Below the pieces are notes generated by a model. It was not told where the DNA came from. It ran no database searches and saw only the letters and a program-made list of their open reading frames with translations. A stretch of 15,664 nt of DNA. It comes from an uncultured Porphyromonadaceae bacterium. Lineage in GTDB: Bacteria > Bacteroidota > Bacteroidia > Bacteroidales > Muribaculaceae. Of the stretch, positions 1 through 6,989 are shown in pieces. Each line of letters starts with the position of its first letter. Positions within the stretch are counted from its first letter, which is position 1. The position numbers were made by a program, and so were the translations under genes. The stretch covers positions 1 to 15,664 of the forward strand of contig URSD01000049.1 of NCBI GenBank assembly GCA_900550395.1, written 5' to 3'.

Positions 1-34
1 AAAAAAGCCTCAGCTTGGGAAAGTTGAGGCTTTT
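1..34. terminator. Bidirectional intrinsic terminator
   Basis: A 10-bp stem (7-16 with 21-30, one G-T wobble) closes a four-base loop GGGA at 17-20. Six A residues precede the stem and four T residues follow it, so it can end transcription from either side. It probably closes a transcript entering from left of the window and insulates the 521-4793 unit. Confidence 0.8.
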
Positions 35-91
35 GCTCGCATGGGGCAACTTTTTCGGGGAGTTCTGCAACACCCACGCGTCTGTGGTTAG

Positions 92-393
92 CCCCGCGAA
101 CGCTGCGTTTTACGCTGCGTTCGCGGGGTGAGAACATCCTTCAGACGTGGCAAGCTCGGAGAGCTTGCGTCCGTGCGGCCTCCGGCCGTCCCTATTACCT
201 CTAAAGTATCTCTAAACTAAAAAAAGAAAAGCGCGGGACGCGCGAATCCATGATTAACCCCGCGTGGAGCGAAGCACAACGCGGGGCGTGGCAAAGATGC
301 CATACGACACAGAGCCCCGGAGGGGCGGGCTAAACTCCACACTCCTCACTCCCTCACTGCGCGAAGCGCGACCTCACTGCGGGCGCAGCCCGC
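92..393. repeat. Cluster of short perfect palindromes, many with GNA triloops
   Basis: This gene-free stretch holds many stable hairpins. The largest are 92-128 (12-bp stem CCCCGCGAACGC, a T-T mismatch, 3 more pairs, loop TTTTA) and 258-286 (8-bp stem CCCCGCGT, whose loop contains GCGAAGC at 269-275). Smaller perfect ones with exactly three loop bases are 151-167 (7-bp stem, GGA), 176-188 (5 bp, TCC, i.e. GGA on the other strand), 231-243 (5 bp, GGA), 314-326 (5 bp, GGA), 359-369 (4 bp, GAA) and 379-393 (6 bp, GCA). C-GNA-G triloops are known as unusually stable single-stranded DNA mini-hairpins. No T-run follows them, so they are not ordinary terminators. I saw no gene, tRNA or CRISPR unit in 1-520. 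Confidence 0.7.
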
Positions 394-483
394 CCCCCCC
401 TCTTACCTATCCCCTCCCAACTATCAACAAAAAAAATTTTGGGGTATGTGACAAAAACTACATTCAAACGCATTTTCGTGTTG

Positions 484-491
484 TAACTTTG
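484..491 (+). promoter_or_regulatory. Bacteroidota -7 promoter element TAACTTTG
   Basis: TAACTTTG followed by CA fits the Bacteroidota -7 consensus TAnnTTTG. It lies 29 bases before the ATG at 521, implying a leader of roughly 20-25 bases. No clear TTTG -33 element is seen 19-21 bases upstream, so the call rests on the -7 box and its position. Confidence 0.6.
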
Positions 492-521
492 CACCGTCAG
501 AATGTCAAAATTGCAAAGTTA
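484..521. promoter_or_regulatory. Perfect 10-bp inverted repeat linking promoter to start codon
   Basis: TAACTTTGCA at 484-493 is repeated exactly as its reverse complement at 512-521, where the last A is the first base of the ATG. The spacer is 18 bases. The right arm is therefore a second TAnnTTTG box facing left. This could be an operator, a leader hairpin that hides the start codon, or a pair of facing promoters; the sequence does not decide between these. Confidence 0.55.
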
Positions 522-2938
522 TGAAAACCGTTAGAACAAATCTCACGGCACTCTGCGGCAGGGACACCGCAACGACGTGCCACAACCTGCGCCCCCTCGC
601 GGGCGGCGCTCTCGCTCCCGTAGGACAACTCAGATGCGTTACGCCGGCCGGCATGAAAGCCGTCCTGCTGTTCTCGGCCCCCGAAGGGCTGCGCCTGCTC
701 TGCGCCGACGCCCGGCACAGACTTTACGTGACCGATGCCGTAAGTGGAGGCGGCGAGGACGTCACGGAAGCCTTCTACTCGGGCGACGAGGCACCGCTGT
801 GCGCCGAATTCACGGGCGACACACTGCTTGTCATGTACGCGGGCGGACTGAAAACATTCTCTTATCCCGGGCTGCGGCTCCTCGGAGGCGCCGTGCCCGC
901 CACGCTTCCGACCCTGCGCGCAGTGCCCGCCGGGCGGCTTGTCGTGTCAGTGAGGAGCCGGCAACTCGCCACGGAAGGACTGCGCACAGCGACGGCACTC
1001 GTGGCCGCCGACGCGCGGGCCGTGGAGGCCGACTATCGCGCAGCCGTGGCGACGCTCGCCGCCGAAGCCCGGGCGCAGGGAGTGCTGACGCAGCCCGTGC
1101 TCGCACGCTACGTGCTGGAGGACGCCGCCGGCAACGACGTGTTCACGTCGCCCGCCGTGCTGTTAGGGACGGCGCAGCTGGGCGGCACGCGCACGGCCGC
1201 CGTCGACTCGGGAGGGCTCATGGCGGGCTACACTGTGGAGGCCGGCACATGGAGGCTGCACCTGGAAGTGCCTGCGGGACTCGAAAACGCTGGAGTGAGG
1301 AGAATCCGCGTGATGGTGTCGCCGCAGTTTCAGACGGTATTGCCGGAGCAAAGCGCCGTCGACCTGCGTCTTGCGCATCCGTCGACGGGCCAGTACGTGG
1401 CGCAGGTGGCGGTGGGTCTGCGGCCCGTGGCCGAGGCCCTGCTGCCCTCCAATGCCGACGCGGCCGCACGCGTGGTGGCCGACGCCGTGGCGCGCATGGC
1501 GGCGCTGGAGCGATGCGTGGCGCAGACTCCTGCCGGGGCGGCCGCGCACACCCTCGTGTGCGGCGCCGCAGGCGAGCCGGCCGAGGAGTATGCCGACGTG
1601 TCGGCTGCCCTGCGGCGAGCCGTGGCGGCCGCCGCACCGGCCGATGTGCTGACGGCTCCGCCCCACTCTTTCAGCGCCCGCTGCGCGGCCGTGGCCGGAC
1701 GCACCGTCATGTGGGGCAACATCAGCCCGCGCCGTTTCCGCGGCTATCCCGTGCAGCTGTTCGCCGCCACGACCCGCGACAAAAGCTGGCGCGGATACAT
1801 CGCCGTCGATTTCGCCGACGGCGGCCGCGTCGTGTGGTCCGCAGCGGAGAGCACCGGCGCGCCCGACGCCATCGGGCCGCTGCTGAGCTATCCCGCGCCC
1901 GACGCCGTGGCTATGACGGTGGTGCTCGCCGTGGCGGGCGAGGGCATCGTCAGGGGGCACTTCGACCTCGCGCCCCTGGCCGACGGACGCACGTCGGCGT
2001 GGCTCGCCCCGGAGCTCGCGCCCTTCAGGCTGACGGAGGAGGCGGCCGAAGGCGAGGACACGCCGCCGGCGCCGGTCGACACGGGCAACGCGCTGCCCGA
2101 CTGCGTGGTGGCCGCCGACGTCGCGGCGCCGGCGTGGGCTCTGGCCTCGGCACGAGGTTTCGGAGGGGAGATACGGTGCATGCTGCCCGCGGCTGGAGGC
2201 ACGGCGGCATGGGACTTCGGCCGCGAGCGCGTGGCCGTGTTCTCGTCGGGCGGACTGTTCACGGCGGCGCTCGGCAGCCGCCGCGACGTCGTGGCCGCGG
2301 GACGCATCGACGGACGCCGTGTGGAGGGCGCTTCGGCGGTGGTGCGCGGCACCGACGGCGATGTCTACGTCATAGCTTCGGGAGCCTTGCTGCGTCTGAG
2401 GGGTCGCAGCGTGGCGACCCTGCTGCCCGATGCCGGAGAAGCCTCGGCGCTGGCCTTCGACCCGGCGCGGCGCGAGCTGTGGCTCATAGGAGGCGGTACG
2501 GCGAGGGTGATATGCACCGCTGCGGCGGACCTGCCCGTCTACACTCGCGGCGCGGAGGGCGCCGCGGGTGTGCTCGACTCGGCGCACGGCTCCATGCTGC
2601 TCACGCCCGAGGGAGTGAAGGCCGTGGGCCGCGAGGAGGCGCCGGAGCATGCCGAGGTGGCCTGGCAGACCGATGTGGAGCTGCCTGCGGGCTTCCGGCC
2701 ACGCACGGCGTGCCTGCGCATGGCCGGCTCGGACGTGGCGCTGTTCGCCTCGCTCTCGGCGGCCGGAACGGCGGCCGCCGAGAGGGTGCCGTCGCTGGGG
2801 CTGCGCATCAGCGGCGACGTGGCCGACACGCTGCGCGTGCGCCTCGTGTCAAGGCCGCTGCGACGCATGCGCCTGAAGCTGGCGGGCACCGTCGGGGCCG
2901 ATTTTCGTTTTCATGGTGTAGAACTTCATAATGCCTGA
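521..2938 (+). CDS. Large phage-like virion/tail-type protein (805 aa)
   Basis: I do not recognise a named family. The protein has no signal peptide or membrane segment and is dominated by short beta-strands and alanine/glycine turns. Residues about 45-115 and 560-680 look like propeller-type repeats; around residue 645 is a segment reading AFDPARRELWLIGG. Residues about 195-290 resemble an Ig/FnIII-like fold. The C-terminus, from about residue 771 (RVRLVSRPLRRMRLKLAG, then DFRFHGVELHNA), resembles ends of phage structural proteins. The phage assignment also rests on the terminase that overlaps its last 8 bases. The start at 521 fits the promoter at 484-491; the next Met is at residue 45. GC is extreme (73-80% in two sampled 60-base lines), above the 60-63% sampled in the minus-strand operon, so long shadow reading frames appear in other frames. 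A cell-surface or adhesin role is an alternative but no export signal is seen. Confidence 0.6.
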   Translation: MKTVRTNLTALCGRDTATTCHNLRPLAGGALAPVGQLRCVTPAGMKAVLLFSAPEGLRLLCADARHRLYVTDAVSGGGEDVTEAFYSGDEAPLCAEFTGDTLLVMYAGGLKTFSYPGLRLLGGAVPATLPTLRAVPAGRLVVSVRSRQLATEGLRTATALVAADARAVEADYRAAVATLAAEARAQGVLTQPVLARYVLEDAAGNDVFTSPAVLLGTAQLGGTRTAAVDSGGLMAGYTVEAGTWRLHLEVPAGLENAGVRRIRVMVSPQFQTVLPEQSAVDLRLAHPSTGQYVAQVAVGLRPVAEALLPSNADAAARVVADAVARMAALERCVAQTPAGAAAHTLVCGAAGEPAEEYADVSAALRRAVAAAAPADVLTAPPHSFSARCAAVAGRTVMWGNISPRRFRGYPVQLFAATTRDKSWRGYIAVDFADGGRVVWSAAESTGAPDAIGPLLSYPAPDAVAMTVVLAVAGEGIVRGHFDLAPLADGRTSAWLAPELAPFRLTEEAAEGEDTPPAPVDTGNALPDCVVAADVAAPAWALASARGFGGEIRCMLPAAGGTAAWDFGRERVAVFSSGGLFTAALGSRRDVVAAGRIDGRRVEGASAVVRGTDGDVYVIASGALLRLRGRSVATLLPDAGEASALAFDPARRELWLIGGGTARVICTAAADLPVYTRGAEGAAGVLDSAHGSMLLTPEGVKAVGREEAPEHAEVAWQTDVELPAGFRPRTACLRMAGSDVALFASLSAAGTAAAERVPSLGLRISGDVADTLRVRLVSRPLRRMRLKLAGTVGADFRFHGVELHNA

Positions 2939-4793
2939 ACCTATGGATGTAAATGACATACTGGAGGAGGACCGCCGCCGGCGCAAGGCACGCACGGAGG
3001 CGGAGGGCGGCTACGACCCCGTCACGGGACGCGGCGCGTGGGGGCGCCGCACGCAGGTGGCGACGCCCGTGCCCGGCCTGCCCCTGGCCTTCGTGCCGGA
3101 AAGCATGACCGCCGACCCCGACTATACGGCCGCACGCGCCGACCGTACGGCCTGGCAGCGCCTGCGCTGCCGCCACGACTTCGAGTACTGGTGCGTCACG
3201 TGCGTGCGCATCAAGCACAAGACCCTCGGCCGCGAGGTGCCCTTTGTGCTGAACGCCCCGCAGCGGCGCGTGGCCGCCATCCTGGAGGCCGACCGCACAG
3301 CCGGGCGACCCATACGCATGATTATGCTCAAGGCGCGCCAGTGGGGCGGCTCCACGCTGGTACAGATGTACATGGCCTGGATTCAGTCGTGCCTGCGACG
3401 CAACTGGCACTCGCTCATCTGCGCCCAGGTGAAGGACACCGCGGCCTCCATCCGCGGCATGTACACCCGCGTGCTCGCGGGCTACCCCAAGGAACTGTGG
3501 GAGGGCGACGAGGAGCCACGCTTCAGGCCCTTTGAACGGTCTGTCAACGTGCGCGAGATAGCCGGACGGGGATGCCGCGTCACCATCGGCTCGGCCGAGA
3601 ACCAGGAGGCCGTGCGCGGCGCCGACTACTCGATGGCCCACCTGAGCGAGACAGCCTTCTGGCCGTCGACGCCCAGCAGCTCGCCGGCCGACTTCATGCG
3701 CGCCATATGCGGCGCCATCGCCCTCATTCCCTGCTCGCTGGTGGTGGTGGAGAGCACCGCCAACGGCGTCGGCACCTACTTCCACCGCGAGTGGCTGCGC
3801 TGCGTGGCTGGACGCGGCGACAAGCGCGCCGTGTTCGTGCCCTGGACCGAGATAGAGATCTACCGCCTGGAGCCGGAGGACCCCGCGGATCTGGCGGCGA
3901 CGATGAGCGAGTACGAGAAACGGTTGTGGGACAGCGGACTGTGCCTCGACCAGATATACTGGTACCGCCGCACGGCAGCCTCCTACGACACCCGCGAGAT
4001 GATGATGGCCGAGTTTCCGACCACCGACGACGAGGCTTTCATGAACACGGGCGCGGGCGTCTTCGCGCCCGAGGCCGTGGCGCGCCTGCGCCGCGGATGC
4101 TCGCAGGAGGGCCGGCGCGGCGAGATGACGGCCGCCGGATTCCGGGCCGACTCGCTCGGCGCGTTCCGCATGTGGCGCGACGTCGAGCCGCGCTCGCGCT
4201 ACGTGGTGGCGGTGGACATCGGCGGCCGTTCGGCCAGGGCCGACTGGTCAGTGATTGCGGTGATGCGCGAGGCCCGCGGGCCGGCCGACGCGCACGAAGT
4301 GGTGGCGCAGTGGCGCGGACACACCGACCACGACCTGCTGGTGACGACTGCCGAAAGGATAGCGCGCCACTACAACTATGCCCTGCTGGTAATAGAGAGC
4401 AACACCCTGGAGGCGGAGGAGACCGACGGGGCCAACCTCTTCGTGCTGTCGCGCCTGGCCGAGCGATACAGCAACGTGTACCGACGCCAAAGCTTCGACC
4501 GCGACACCGGCACGATGGGCACACGCGTGGGATTCCACACCAACCGTGCCACCAAGGCGCTCGTCATCAGCGTACTGATAGAAGCCGTGCGCGACGGCCT
4601 CTACACGGAGCGCGACCCCGCCGCCTGCGACGAACTGCTCACCTACGAGCAGCGCCCCAACGGCAGCTACGCGGCCCGCAGCGGCAGCCACGACGACATA
4701 CTCATGACCCGCGCGCTGGCTCTGCACGCCCTGCACTCGGCACCCGTAGCCCCCGCCGCCCTCGACCCTCTCCCCGACCGATTGGTGTGGTGA
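2931..4793 (+). CDS. Phage terminase large subunit (TerL-like), 620 aa
   Basis: Terminase large subunits are the ATP-driven motors and nucleases that package phage DNA into proheads. Visible in order: an adenine-contacting Q motif (NAPQ, residues 108-111), a Walker A variant LKARQWGGST (133-142), Walker B with catalytic Glu in VVVESTANG (271-279, E274), the family segment FPTTDDEAF (362-370), and an RNase H-like nuclease with acids at D429 (VVAVDIGG), E489 (LLVIES) and D588/D589 (GSHDD). Length fits the family. All key residues are present, so it is not obviously decayed. The start overlaps the previous gene by 8 bases, implying co-transcription and translational coupling; an alternative Met lies at residue 5. 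Odd points: no small terminase, portal or capsid gene follows, and a structural-type gene precedes it, unlike the usual order. Confidence 0.88.
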   Translation: MPEPMDVNDILEEDRRRRKARTEAEGGYDPVTGRGAWGRRTQVATPVPGLPLAFVPESMTADPDYTAARADRTAWQRLRCRHDFEYWCVTCVRIKHKTLGREVPFVLNAPQRRVAAILEADRTAGRPIRMIMLKARQWGGSTLVQMYMAWIQSCLRRNWHSLICAQVKDTAASIRGMYTRVLAGYPKELWEGDEEPRFRPFERSVNVREIAGRGCRVTIGSAENQEAVRGADYSMAHLSETAFWPSTPSSSPADFMRAICGAIALIPCSLVVVESTANGVGTYFHREWLRCVAGRGDKRAVFVPWTEIEIYRLEPEDPADLAATMSEYEKRLWDSGLCLDQIYWYRRTAASYDTREMMMAEFPTTDDEAFMNTGAGVFAPEAVARLRRGCSQEGRRGEMTAAGFRADSLGAFRMWRDVEPRSRYVVAVDIGGRSARADWSVIAVMREARGPADAHEVVAQWRGHTDHDLLVTTAERIARHYNYALLVIESNTLEAEETDGANLFVLSRLAERYSNVYRRQSFDRDTGTMGTRVGFHTNRATKALVISVLIEAVRDGLYTERDPAACDELLTYEQRPNGSYAARSGSHDDILMTRALALHALHSAPVAPAALDPLPDRLVW

Positions 4794-5194
4794 AAGTTAC
4801 CACCGCCCGGCGTTATGGATACAAAAACACACAAATCAACAAAAACAACAAAAATATGAATTACCACATACCAACTAATCACCTGCATATCAACATATAT
4901 CGACACTCCCGCGGCCCTCGCCGAGGACATTCGCCGACGGAATACGGTGTGTCAAAATATGGAAGAAATTTTGCTAACCTATGAAATTATCTTTGCAGCC
5001 GAGAGCAAAAGTCTCGAATTTTATTCATAACTTTGTAAGCGCTCGCGCTGACGAAGACCTCTTATGTAAAAAACATTTCGTATACAATTATATTAAAGAA
5101 CTATCTTGTAGCCGCATAAAGGTTTCTTGCTTCCGCAAGGGGGTTACACCCGATAAGGTCGCCTGTCAGCCTACAAGGAAGCTCTTGTTTTATA
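4794..5194. other. AT-rich spacer between phage-like unit and defence island
   Basis: No supported gene. It begins with an A/C-rich tract (about 4815-4857, CAAAAA-type repeats), then a short GC-rich patch (about 4908-4945), then AT-rich sequence with two TAnnTTTG boxes (4988-4995 and 5028-5035). A 5-bp stem occurs at 5000-5016 (CGAGA/TCTCG), and a perfect 5-bp palindrome with loop TTCC at 5126-5139. A 73-codon frame at 4981-5202 has no recognisable features and runs into vsr. AAAGTCTCGA at 5008-5017 recurs at 9833-9842 beyond the island. Confidence 0.6.
5028..5035 (+). promoter_or_regulatory. Candidate promoter -7 element for the vsr-led operon
   Basis: TAACTTTG matches the TAnnTTTG consensus and is identical to the box at 484-491. 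It lies about 160 bases before vsr. A second match, TATCTTTG, is at 4988-4995. Neither has a clear TTTG at the right upstream distance, so the choice is tentative. Confidence 0.35.
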
Positions 5195-5614
5195 ATGGCT
5201 GATGTATTATCGAAAGAACAGCGCCACAAGTGTATGTCGCGTATCAAGAGCAAGGACACAAAGCCCGAGGTCTTGGTTCGTCGTTACCTTTTTGCGCGCG
5301 GCTTCCGTTTTCGGCTTCATCGTAAAGATTTGCCGGGAAAGCCTGATATTGCTCTTCCGAAATACAAAACTGTCATATTCATTAACGGATGTTTTTGGCA
5401 TGGACATAAAGATTGCAGATTTGCCTCTTTGCCTGAAACCAACCACGATTTTTGGGCCACCAAAATATCCGGCAATGTCGAAAGAGACAAAGCTACTTAT
5501 GCCAAACTTATTGAAATGGGATGGCGAGTTATTGAATTATGGCAATGCCAACTGAAACCAAAGACGAAAGACCAAACGCTGGGCAACCTGATAACGGAAC
5601 TTCAAAATGGGTAA
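5195..5614 (+). CDS. Very short patch repair (Vsr) T:G mismatch endonuclease
   Basis: Vsr nicks next to the T of T:G mismatches created when 5-methylcytosine deaminates, starting repair back to C:G. The 139-residue protein aligns by eye along the whole family: N-terminal RHKCMSRIKSKDTKPE, catalytic D51 in GKPD, and the hallmark NGCFWHGH (64-71) with intercalating F67/W68 and H69. Likely zinc ligands are C66, H71, C74 and C118 (LWQC), followed by NVERD (94-98). The position matching E. coli His64 is Asn here, a replacement I believe occurs in other homologues. Its last 8 bases overlap the methyltransferase gene. Since Vsr specificity usually follows its partner methylase, it is expected to act on the methylase target rather than on E. 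coli Dcm sites. Confidence 0.95.
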   Translation: MADVLSKEQRHKCMSRIKSKDTKPEVLVRRYLFARGFRFRLHRKDLPGKPDIALPKYKTVIFINGCFWHGHKDCRFASLPETNHDFWATKISGNVERDKATYAKLIEMGWRVIELWQCQLKPKTKDQTLGNLITELQNG

Positions 5615-6989
5615 AGATAGACTGACCTTCACGCTGATGGATATGGGCTACAAAAAATCCGGGCCCGTGCAAATATTCGATGAGCGTACTTGCTATGACG
5701 GCATAGTCAACGATAACGGAGACCCTGTCGTTATTGATTTCCCTACACAATTAGCAATCGTTACCCATGCCCTCATGCTCAAAAACAGACCGCATGGGGC
5801 TATCTATCAAACTAAAGCCGAGCAGCTCATTGATGCTTGGACTAATTCGACTTTGCCGAGCAAAGTAAAACTGGATTGCTCTGTCGCTTGTGAGCCATTG
5901 ACACCTTTTCAGCGTTCCCTTTTTGATGATCTGAACCTCGTTCCGTTTCCCGGACCTAAAGACCCCAAATTCACATTCATCGACCTTTTTGCCGGCATTG
6001 GAGGTTTTCGCATGGCCTTCCAAAATCTCGGGGGTCAATGTGTATTTTCCTCCGAGTGGGATGCACAGGCTCAAAAAACTTATTTTGCCAACTATGGCGA
6101 AGTCCCTTTTGGCGATATAACTTCTGAGAATACCAAGCGTTTTATCCCTGATAACTTTGATATTCTTTGTGCCGGCTTCCCTTGTCAGGCATTTTCCCTC
6201 GCAGGTAAACGCCTCGGCTTCGAGGAAACCCGTGGCACTCTTTTCTTCGATGTAGCAGAAATACTTCGTCGCAAGCAGCCAAAAGCATTTTTCCTTGAAA
6301 ATGTAAAAGGACTTGCAATTCACGATAAAGGCAAAACGCTTAAAACTATCCTCAATACTCTTGACGAAATAGGCTATACCGTAGTTCCACCTCAGATTGT
6401 AAATGCCATGTACTTCGGCGTACCTCAGCACCGCGAACGCATTTACATTGTTGGCTTCCGTAAAGACCTCGGCATAAATCCCGAAGACTTTATTTATCCC
6501 GAGCAGAAAGAAGTTACTACTCACTTTATAGACATTCGCGAGAAAGACCCTGTACCTTCAAAGTATTACCTCTCTACAACATACGTCAATACTCTCATTG
6601 CGCATAAAGCTCGCCATGAGAGTAAAGGTAATGGATTCGGTTATGCCATCGTCGGAGACAATGAGGTGGCTAACGCTATCGTGGTAGGTGGTATGGGTCG
6701 AGAACGTAACATCGTAATCGACACACGCCAAACTGATCTAACGCCTACAACTCGTATCAAAGGCGAATATAATAAAGACGGCTGGCGCCGCATGACTCCG
6801 AGAGAATGGGGAGCCTTACAGGGCTACCCTGTATATGACAAAGGCGATGGTTCGCCTGTATTCCAAATCCCGGTTGCAGATGCTTCAGCTTACAAACAAT
6901 TCGGCAACTCAGTAGCGGTTCCCGCTATTCAGGCTACCGCACAACAATTACTTCAAGTTTTATCCGACAAAAAAATTCTCTCTCTATGA
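5607..6989 (+). CDS. C5-cytosine DNA methyltransferase of a HpaII-like R-M system
   Basis: It transfers methyl from S-adenosylmethionine to C5 of cytosine in the recognition site, protecting host DNA. The motifs are complete: I (FIDLFAGIGGFRMAF, about 124-138), IV with catalytic C193 (GFPCQAFSLAG), VI (FLENVKGL, 229-236), VIII (QHRERIYIVG, 274-283), IX (RMTPREWGALQGYP, 395-408) and X (QFGNSVAVPA, 431-440). The variable target-recognition region is roughly 295-390. A long N-terminal extension of about 120 residues precedes motif I; most small C5 methylases start close to motif I. The gene overlaps vsr by 8 bases and the nuclease gene by 4 (ATGA), so expression is probably coupled. CCGG specificity is inferred from the nuclease partner, not read from the target-recognition domain. 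Confidence 0.95.
   Translation: MGKDRLTFTLMDMGYKKSGPVQIFDERTCYDGIVNDNGDPVVIDFPTQLAIVTHALMLKNRPHGAIYQTKAEQLIDAWTNSTLPSKVKLDCSVACEPLTPFQRSLFDDLNLVPFPGPKDPKFTFIDLFAGIGGFRMAFQNLGGQCVFSSEWDAQAQKTYFANYGEVPFGDITSENTKRFIPDNFDILCAGFPCQAFSLAGKRLGFEETRGTLFFDVAEILRRKQPKAFFLENVKGLAIHDKGKTLKTILNTLDEIGYTVVPPQIVNAMYFGVPQHRERIYIVGFRKDLGINPEDFIYPEQKEVTTHFIDIREKDPVPSKYYLSTTYVNTLIAHKARHESKGNGFGYAIVGDNEVANAIVVGGMGRERNIVIDTRQTDLTPTTRIKGEYNKDGWRRMTPREWGALQGYPVYDKGDGSPVFQIPVADASAYKQFGNSVAVPAIQATAQQLLQVLSDKKILSL

Noticed and set aside
264..524. 86-codon frame in the left spacer
   Set aside because: It runs through the hairpin cluster and the promoter of the next gene, with low-complexity Pro/Arg-rich translation.
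577..2931. 784-codon overlapping plus-strand frame, very rich in Arg
   Set aside because: It lies wholly in another frame of the 521 gene, shows biased Arg/Gly/Ala content typical of shifted GC-rich codons, and has no domain. Other long antisense frames (1163-2650, 2808-3785, 10205-12241, 12750-13976, 14593-15573) are rejected for the same reason.
4787..4803. 5-bp hairpin at the terminase stop codon as a terminator
   Set aside because: The stem is weak and no T-run follows; no convincing terminator was found for the phage-like unit.
4981..5202. 73-codon frame before vsr
   Set aside because: No recognisable motif, and it overlaps promoter-like boxes and palindromes. It ends inside vsr, so it is more likely leader or spacer sequence.
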